From: Novosphingobium cyanobacteriorum
GTDB taxonomy: Bacteria > Pseudomonadota > Alphaproteobacteria > Sphingomonadales > Sphingomonadaceae
Length of the DNA stretch: 64,000 bases
Reading direction: 5' to 3'
Assembly: GCF_029436685.1 (NCBI RefSeq)
Contig: NZ_JAROCY010000022.1
Coordinates: forward strand, 1 to 64,000
Part shown: one piece after another, positions 59,030 to 64,000 of the stretch
How positions within the stretch are numbered: the stretch's first letter is position 1
Layout: each line of letters starts with the position of its first letter
Notes under the pieces: generated by a model
Told to the model about the DNA's origin: nothing
What the model saw: the letters and a program-made list of their open reading frames with translations, nothing else
Databases searched by the model: none
Program-made: the position numbers and the translations under genes

Positions 59030-60516
59030 TGGCTGTGGCTCTTGGACGCGCCGCGTTTCTGAATTCGCTTTACATGCTCGTCGGCAATGGTGGTCAGATG
59101 ATCGCCTCGCTTGGCGTATTCCTGTACCTTGCCAGGGTGCTCTCTCCTGCCGACTTCGGTGCGATGGGGATGGCTGCTGCGCTGGTCGATCTTCTTACCG
59201 TGTTCGGCAGATTCGGTCAGGTCGAGGCCTTGCTGCAGCGGGGCGCCGACGAACAGTCGATCCGCTCGACGTCCTTCTGGCTGCTCATGCTGATCGGCAT
59301 CGGCAATCTCCTGCTGATCGTCGCCCTTGCTGAACCAATGGCCTATCTGACCCATGCAAGTGCCGTGGCGCCTGTCATGCTGGTGCTGGCAGCAGTGCCA
59401 TTGCTGCAGAATGTCGGGCAGGTCAACGAAGCGATCATGCGTCATGAGATGCGGTACCGGGGAATAGCCGTGCGTAATGTCACGGCTACGGTAACCGGGG
59501 CGATTGTCGCTGCCGTTCTTGCCATGAACGGCTTCGGCGTGTTTGCGCTGGCGGCACAGAAGCTCGTCTTCACGATCGTCTACAGTCTGGCTGTCGTGGT
59601 CGCGCGTCCGTGGCTGCCAAGTCGAAATTTCGTCCGTGCGGAGACCCGCCGGCTGCTTACCACGGGTTTCGATGTAACAATCAGCAATACCCTGCAGATG
59701 GCCAACGGCCGCATTGTCGATCTCTGCATAGGATTTTTTCTGGGTGTCGTCGCTTTGGGCCAGACCCGCGTTGCCTGGCGACTATATGATTTCTCGCTCC
59801 AGCTCGTGATCGCTCCCCTCAGTTCGGTTTCCTATAGCCTGTTTGCGCGGGTCCGGGAGCAGCGCGAGGCCATGCAGCAGGCCTATCTGCAATATGCCGA
59901 GATAATCAGCCTCATTGCAGCGCCGATCTTTGTCGGCGTCAGTCTGCTGTCAAGCGACGCCATGGTTCTTCTCGCAGGCCGGAAATGGGAGGGGTCGGCT
60001 TCGGTCCTTGCGATGCTTACGCTGAGCATTCTGGCAAGTTGCATGAGCCTGATTTTCAGTCCGGTCATGGTCGCAAAGGGCAGAACCGACATCATCCGCC
60101 GTCAGGCCCTGCTCCAGACTGTCGCCAATGCGCTGCTCACTGTTATTGCCGCCCAGTTCTCAGTCACTGCAGTGGTCGTGACATATGTCCTGCGGATGTA
60201 TGCGTTCGCATTTCTCAATGTCCGGTATATGAATGCGACGCTTGAAGTCACCTGGTCGGTCTTTGTCAGACGGATGCGTCCGATCGTTCTGGCCACGATC
60301 GGGCTGGCTGCCTGTGGCATTGCCGTCCGTGAGGCTTTATTTGCAAGTCCCGTTCTTGTCCGAATAATCGCTGTATCGGCCGTGGGCGCCCTAGGATATA
60401 TCGCAGTGATTGTGGCGGGCGACCGGGCAGGTATCTGGCCTGGCTATGTGGCAGAGTTCCTCTCCGGGGCGCGGACTCTGGTCCGTCGGCAGCGCCCCAC
60501 GCCGGCCGAAGGCTAA
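59029..60516 (+). CDS. Polysaccharide flippase (Wzx-like, MOP superfamily)
   Basis: 495 residues with about 12 hydrophobic helices. The N-terminal FLNSLYMLVGNGGQMIASLG and LARVLSPADFGAMGMAAALV match the start of Wzx/ExoT-type oligosaccharide translocases. It should flip lipid-linked repeat units to the periplasm. The start overlaps the glycosyltransferase stop. No polymerase (Wzy) or Wzz is seen in the window, so the pathway must be completed elsewhere. Confidence 0.9.
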   Translation: MAVALGRAAFLNSLYMLVGNGGQMIASLGVFLYLARVLSPADFGAMGMAAALVDLLTVFGRFGQVEALLQRGADEQSIRSTSFWLLMLIGIGNLLLIVALAEPMAYLTHASAVAPVMLVLAAVPLLQNVGQVNEAIMRHEMRYRGIAVRNVTATVTGAIVAAVLAMNGFGVFALAAQKLVFTIVYSLAVVVARPWLPSRNFVRAETRRLLTTGFDVTISNTLQMANGRIVDLCIGFFLGVVALGQTRVAWRLYDFSLQLVIAPLSSVSYSLFARVREQREAMQQAYLQYAEIISLIAAPIFVGVSLLSSDAMVLLAGRKWEGSASVLAMLTLSILASCMSLIFSPVMVAKGRTDIIRRQALLQTVANALLTVIAAQFSVTAVVVTYVLRMYAFAFLNVRYMNATLEVTWSVFVRRMRPIVLATIGLAACGIAVREALFASPVLVRIIAVSAVGALGYIAVIVAGDRAGIWPGYVAEFLSGARTLVRRQRPTPAEG

Positions 60517-60558
60517 CGCGAGGATTGTTCCTATGCTCTTTGCAGGAATTGAGACGCG

Positions 60559-61323
60559 ATGATGCTCAAGCAGATTCGGCAACGATTGCGCGGAGGCCCG
60601 CCGGAGGCCCCGCTGTCGGTTGGAGCCGACCAGCGTTTATACGCTATCGGCGACGTCCACGGGCGTGCGGACCTTCTGGAGCAGCTTCTTGAGAAGATCT
60701 ACCAGGACAACAAGATTCGCGGAGAGGTGTCGCAGTGGCAAATGGTTTTCCTGGGCGATCTGATCGATCGTGGCCCTGACTCGCGTCGCGTTGTTGAAGT
60801 CGCGATTCAACTAGCTGCCGAGATCCCTTGCATCACCTTGATGGGCAACCATGAAGAGGTGATGGTGGCCTCTCTCAATGGCAACTTGGATGCCCTGCGG
60901 CTGTTCCTGCGCTTTGGGGGCTATGAGACGTTGCAAAGCTACGGAGTACCCGATGACACGCTTGAGCGGGCGTCGGTCGAGGAAATCCTCAAGGCATCGC
61001 TCGACATCATCCCGGCCGAACACCAGTCCTTCCTGAAAGGTCTGCCGTCAAAAGTCGTGTTTGGTGATTATCTGTTTGTTCACGCGGGGATCCGGCCTGG
61101 AGTCACGCTCGAGAAGCAGGTGGAATCCGACTTGCACTGGATCCGCAAGGACTTTCTCGAAGATGGGACCCGTCACGACAAGATGGTGGTACACGGGCAC
61201 ACGATCGCACAAGATATCGATGAGCGCCCTAATCGCATCTGTATCGACACCGGTGCCTATTATTCCGGCCAATTGAGCGCGATTTGCTTGCAGGATACCG
61301 AACGCTGGTACCTTCACACCTGA
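60559..61323 (+). CDS. Metallophosphoesterase, PrpA/ApaH-like
   Basis: 254 residues with all phosphoprotein-phosphatase motifs: GDVHGRAD, FLGDLIDRGPDS, GNHEEVM, FVHAGIRPG and VHGHTI. These bind two metal ions. Such proteins act as Ser/Thr phosphatases or split diadenosine tetraphosphate. A membrane Ser/Thr kinase is encoded at 14749, but there is no direct link to it. It follows the flippase by 42 nt on the same strand and may be in that operon. Confidence 0.9.
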   Translation: MMLKQIRQRLRGGPPEAPLSVGADQRLYAIGDVHGRADLLEQLLEKIYQDNKIRGEVSQWQMVFLGDLIDRGPDSRRVVEVAIQLAAEIPCITLMGNHEEVMVASLNGNLDALRLFLRFGGYETLQSYGVPDDTLERASVEEILKASLDIIPAEHQSFLKGLPSKVVFGDYLFVHAGIRPGVTLEKQVESDLHWIRKDFLEDGTRHDKMVVHGHTIAQDIDERPNRICIDTGAYYSGQLSAICLQDTERWYLHT

Positions 61324-61420
61324 CGTATGGCGCAGGTCGCTCCAGCCAAGTGCGATCAAGGAGCAGTCACGATCTCCGGCCATCGTTGCGATTGCCCGAT
61401 TTCACTTGAAAGGATGTAGC

Positions 61421-61609
61421 GTGGAAATCTTTGCCGCAGTCTGCGCCTGTGTATGCGCCATCCTGGGCTTCATGCTTCTTGTCCGATACCGCGCAAGCCG
61501 GTCAAGGTCTTACCGGGACGCTGTAGCCGAGGCTGAACGGATGCTGGAAGACCCGTCTTGGGAAGAAGATCGTCGCGATTGCAACGACAGGGCGCGGGGC
61601 CAGCACTAG
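61421..61609 (+). CDS. Small single-pass membrane protein
   Basis: GTG 61421 with an AAAGGATG ribosome site gives 62 residues: one N-terminal hydrophobic helix (IFAAVCACVCAILGFMLLV) with two Cys, then a charged tail (YRDAVAEAERMLEDPSWEED). No known family. Downstream of the phosphatase on the same strand. Confidence 0.5.
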   Translation: MEIFAAVCACVCAILGFMLLVRYRASRSRSYRDAVAEAERMLEDPSWEEDRRDCNDRARGQH

Positions 61610-61898
61610 GCTGGCAGCAATGTGGTTCGTGTTAAGGCTGCGGCTCGGGATTTCCACACCACGATGGTCTCCCTGTTTCGGCAGATACATGTGCACTGCC
61701 ATTCCTAATAGCGCATGGCCCATGCCTAGTTCGAAGCGCGCGTTTATCCGATGCCCAGGCTTGCAAAACCCTGGCCAGGACGCCTTGCTTCAACCTTGTC
61801 CTTAGGCAGTATCCGGCAAGACCGACACCTCCAAGGCCTCGAGTGCGTTGCCTTGCTAGAAGTTTGGCATAACGCGTGGCAGCTGCGTTTTTTTGCTC

Positions 61899-62294
61899 TC
61901 AGCCCGCTGCCATCGATCGGGCCGCCGGCCCCGCGTGAAGCAAGGCAAATGTCTTACGCATGCGTTTGCGTCGCATGGACTCGGCGCGCCACATCTGGCG
62001 GCGTAGCCGGCTGACACCGTAAAGGATTGATGGCCACATCAAGGTGGACACATAGTCCTGCAGCGTGTCTGCACTCCAGAAAACGCCATGGAAGCTGAAG
62101 TCCAGCAGTTCGTTGACGGTCTCGAGCACCAGGACAAAGGACAAGGCAATGCCCGAAGCACGCCGATTGCCCAAGGCCACCTGGCATGAAAGATAGATCG
62201 CAAGCCCGGCATGGATATGCAGAACCTGATGGCTGATCCCGAATGTATGCGAGATGATGTCCTTGAGGTCGTGGTAGGAGACAATGCTGTCCAT
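61899..62294 (-). CDS. VanZ-like small integral membrane protein
   Basis: 131 residues from ATG 62294 (a longer frame reaches 62378). About three membrane segments. The pattern HAGLAIYL, then LVLETVNELLDF, then DTLQDYVSTLMWPSILYG, with conserved E-x-x-NE-x-x-D and D-x-x-x-T residues, resembles VanZ-like and related sphingomonad membrane proteins. A basic tail follows. Function unknown; isolated on the minus strand. Confidence 0.6.
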   Translation of the reverse strand: MDSIVSYHDLKDIISHTFGISHQVLHIHAGLAIYLSCQVALGNRRASGIALSFVLVLETVNELLDFSFHGVFWSADTLQDYVSTLMWPSILYGVSRLRRQMWRAESMRRKRMRKTFALLHAGPAARSMAAG

Positions 62295-62517
62295 GGATTT
62301 CGCTCGCGATCTCGCTGCAGGGCAAATGGGTCGGTTGCCGCGCTTGGTAATCGGGATTGGTTTAAAATTTTCCTTCAAGATCGCAGAAGGGTGAAAAAGG
62401 GAGCAGGTTCTGCAATGATTCCGGCATGTCGCGGTTTTGAAAGATGGAGTTGGGAATGTTTACATTCCGAGGCTAAGAAGGCCGGGCAATTCGGTGTAGA
62501 CCAGACGAGGGACCTAA

Positions 62518-63480
62518 ATGTCGGTGATTGAGCAGCCTTCAAACCGCACTACCTGTGCCGGTCCATTGAAAGCCTTGTGGCTGCTGATCGCGACACCCGC
62601 GCTGGCTGCGGTTTCGGCATGTGGAGGTGGGGGAGGAATCAATGTCGGACCTACACCCGAGCCCAGTCCGACGAACACCAGCCTGCCACCGACGATCAGC
62701 GAAAACTTCAACGCCGCCAGCGCGAAGATCATCGCGGATGTCGGCAATACTGATGGGGCGGCCAGTGGTGTAAACCTCGCGTCGAGGGCTGCTTACGGCA
62801 CACTCAAGGTTTCGTACGACGCAACGAAGGATGCCTACACGTTCTCCGACGAGGCGTCTTCCGCGACGTTCTTGCCAGCGGACCGTGTTTCCAGCAGCTC
62901 TGCATTTGACACGTATCGCTTTGCCTCAGGCACTTCCACGCAGGAACTGCGGCTTTTCAGGTCTTCGCCGAGCAATGATCGCCTTTCGCTGCGCTATGTA
63001 ACCTTCGGTCTGTGGTCAACTTACCAGGTGGGAGCCAGCAAGACCCGGTATCAAACCAGGATTGCAATGACCGGCGTGAAGACGCCATTGGCGGATCTTC
63101 CCAAGGCGGGCACGGCAACCTACACGGGCATCGCCGACGGTATAGCGGCTTTGGATGGCCAAGCTTACAGGCTCGCAGGAAGTACAGGCACGTTGAACGT
63201 CGACTTCGGTACAGGCGTTGTAAAGACCGAGGTCGAGCTGGTAGGTCAGACCGACATAAGCTCGGATGCGCTTGGCACCATCGCACTTGGTACGATCAGG
63301 GGTACGGCGCAGATCGGTGGCGATCAGACCCGCTACACCGGTACCGTGCGCGGGCTCGGGATGGAGGGAAGCATGGGTGGCGGTTTCTTCGGCCCGGCCG
63401 CAGATGAGACCGGATATGCCTTCTCGCTGAGCGACGGGACCAACACTGCCGTGGGCGCGTTTGTCGGGAAAAAGCCCTAA
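62518..63480 (+). CDS. TbpB-like surface lipoprotein (Slam substrate candidate)
   Basis: 320 residues. A lipoprotein signal ends in VSAC (lipidated Cys 35) followed by five Gly, a tether common in surface-exposed lipoproteins. The C-terminal third is a TbpB/factor-H-binding-type beta-barrel: GTIRGTAQIGG, then GMEGSMGGGFFGPAADETGY and AVGAFVGKK; the GxFFGPxAxExGY block is a family hallmark. Such proteins bind host or environmental ligands such as metal carriers. The Slam-like gene directly downstream is the expected outer-membrane exporter. The ligand is unknown. Confidence 0.82.
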   Translation: MSVIEQPSNRTTCAGPLKALWLLIATPALAAVSACGGGGGINVGPTPEPSPTNTSLPPTISENFNAASAKIIADVGNTDGAASGVNLASRAAYGTLKVSYDATKDAYTFSDEASSATFLPADRVSSSSAFDTYRFASGTSTQELRLFRSSPSNDRLSLRYVTFGLWSTYQVGASKTRYQTRIAMTGVKTPLADLPKAGTATYTGIADGIAALDGQAYRLAGSTGTLNVDFGTGVVKTEVELVGQTDISSDALGTIALGTIRGTAQIGGDQTRYTGTVRGLGMEGSMGGGFFGPAADETGYAFSLSDGTNTAVGAFVGKKP

Positions 63481-63481
63481 G

Positions 63482-64000
63482 TTGCTGCGCATCGATGCTG
63501 CATTGGCACTCATGCTGGCGATCGGACCCACGCCGGCGCTGGCCAGCGACGGCGGTTCCGATGCGAGTGTGAGCTCGTCTGAGCCTTGTGATGGCATAGA
63601 CTGCGTCACGATGTCACCGACCGAGGTTCTCGCTGCCGCTGATCATTTCTTGGAAGTTGGCAACACTCGGGCTGCCAGGAGCATGCTGTCGGCGTTGCTC
63701 ACGAATCGTGCCGTGGAGATACGCGCCGAGGCCAACTTCCGCCTTGGCCAGATAGACGAGCGCGAAGGGAACAGGCCGGCTGCCGTGCGTCGCTACCGGG
63801 CCGTACTTGATGCACAGCCCGCGGCGACGAGGGTGCGCCTGGATCTTGCGCGGGTCCTTGCCGAAATGGGGCAGGTGGATGCCGCGCGCGATCAAGTACG
63901 CAGGGCAAGCACGCAAGGCCTTCCTGAGGCTGTCGCGCGATCGGTCGAGCGGTTCCAGCTGTCCCTGCGGTCATTGTCACGACGAGGTGCTAGCCTTCAG
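63482..64000 (+). CDS. Slam-like surface lipoprotein assembly modifier, partial (runs off window)
   Basis: An open frame from TTG 63482 (or ATG 63512) to the window end, 173 codons with no stop. A signal peptide (LALMLAIGPTPALA) is followed by TPR-type helices: ARSMLSALLTNRAVEIRAEA, FRLGQIDEREGNRPAAVRRY, VRLDLARVLAEMGQVDAARD, and then VARSVERFQLSLRS. This matches the N-terminal domain of Slam proteins, which continue with a 14-strand beta-barrel (not in the window). It starts 2 nt after the TbpB-like lipoprotein stop, so it is coupled to its probable cargo. Confidence 0.8.
   Translation, partial: MLRIDAALALMLAIGPTPALASDGGSDASVSSSEPCDGIDCVTMSPTEVLAAADHFLEVGNTRAARSMLSALLTNRAVEIRAEANFRLGQIDEREGNRPAAVRRYRAVLDAQPAATRVRLDLARVLAEMGQVDAARDQVRRASTQGLPEAVARSVERFQLSLRSLSRRGASLQ

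Noticed and set aside
61620..61898. Small frames after the 62-aa membrane protein
   Set aside because: No ribosome site, motif or conserved pattern could be seen.

Overview
The window looks like chromosome, or a large replicon, of an alphaproteobacterium, most likely a sphingomonad (Novosphingobium/Sphingobium-like). This rests on high GC, the family mix (ECF sigma with membrane Ser/Thr kinase, TonB-free surface systems, glycan genes, Slam-type export) and the style of the RTX proteins. No rRNA, tRNA or CRISPR array was seen. The taxon is inference.

Layout. 1-4.7 kb is an accessory region: a 3'-truncated nucleotidyltransferase gene next to repeats that look like an IS end, a LuxR-type HTH protein, a stand-alone CZB (zinc-binding) protein, an XRE regulator and a secreted four-repeat protein. 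4.9-11.6 kb is a type I secretion block: hlyD-like adaptor (minus), then a LapB/RtxB-type ABC exporter, a MotB/TolR-like protein, a MotA/TolQ-like protein with a long coiled-coil tail, and a PilZ (c-di-GMP receptor) protein overlapping it by 4 nt. 12.5-13.7 kb is a decayed IS21-family element. 14.2-18.8 kb is an ECF sigma / transmembrane Ser/Thr kinase / 542-aa RTX protein cassette. 19.1-21.1 kb holds an accessory ssb with an odd 3' end and a coupled pair, sigma-region-4-like protein plus MNT-HEPN fusion. 21.6-25.6 kb is a membrane AraC regulator, an autotransporter GDSL esterase and a secreted alpha/beta hydrolase.

26.2-48.0 kb carries a TolC-type outer-membrane factor and a 6659-residue RTX protein (20 kb) with about 70 copies of an ~88-residue module. 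Facing it, 48.0-50.9 kb is a minus-strand operon: hexapeptide acyltransferase, acyl carrier protein, AMP-forming ligase and SDR reductase. 51.4-61.6 kb is a surface polysaccharide/regulatory region: a MarR-like regulator, two paralogous FixJ-like proteins with degenerate receivers, a membrane protein, a 446-aa RTX protein, UDP-glucose dehydrogenase, a GT2 glycosyltransferase, a Wzx-like flippase and a PrpA/ApaH-like phosphatase. The right edge has a VanZ-like membrane protein, a TbpB-like lipoprotein and the start of a Slam-like exporter that runs off the window.

How it fits together. The exporter block plus tolC and the giant RTX gene make a complete giant-adhesin type I system. Its MotA/MotB-like pair recalls SiiA/SiiB of the Salmonella SPI-4 SiiE system, and it adds a PilZ protein, suggesting c-di-GMP control of a proton channel coupled to adhesin secretion or retention. 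The adhesin lacks an obvious LapG-type cleavage motif near its N terminus. This is the most interesting system here. The link between the two halves, 14.5 kb apart, is inferred from family logic, not shown by the sequence.
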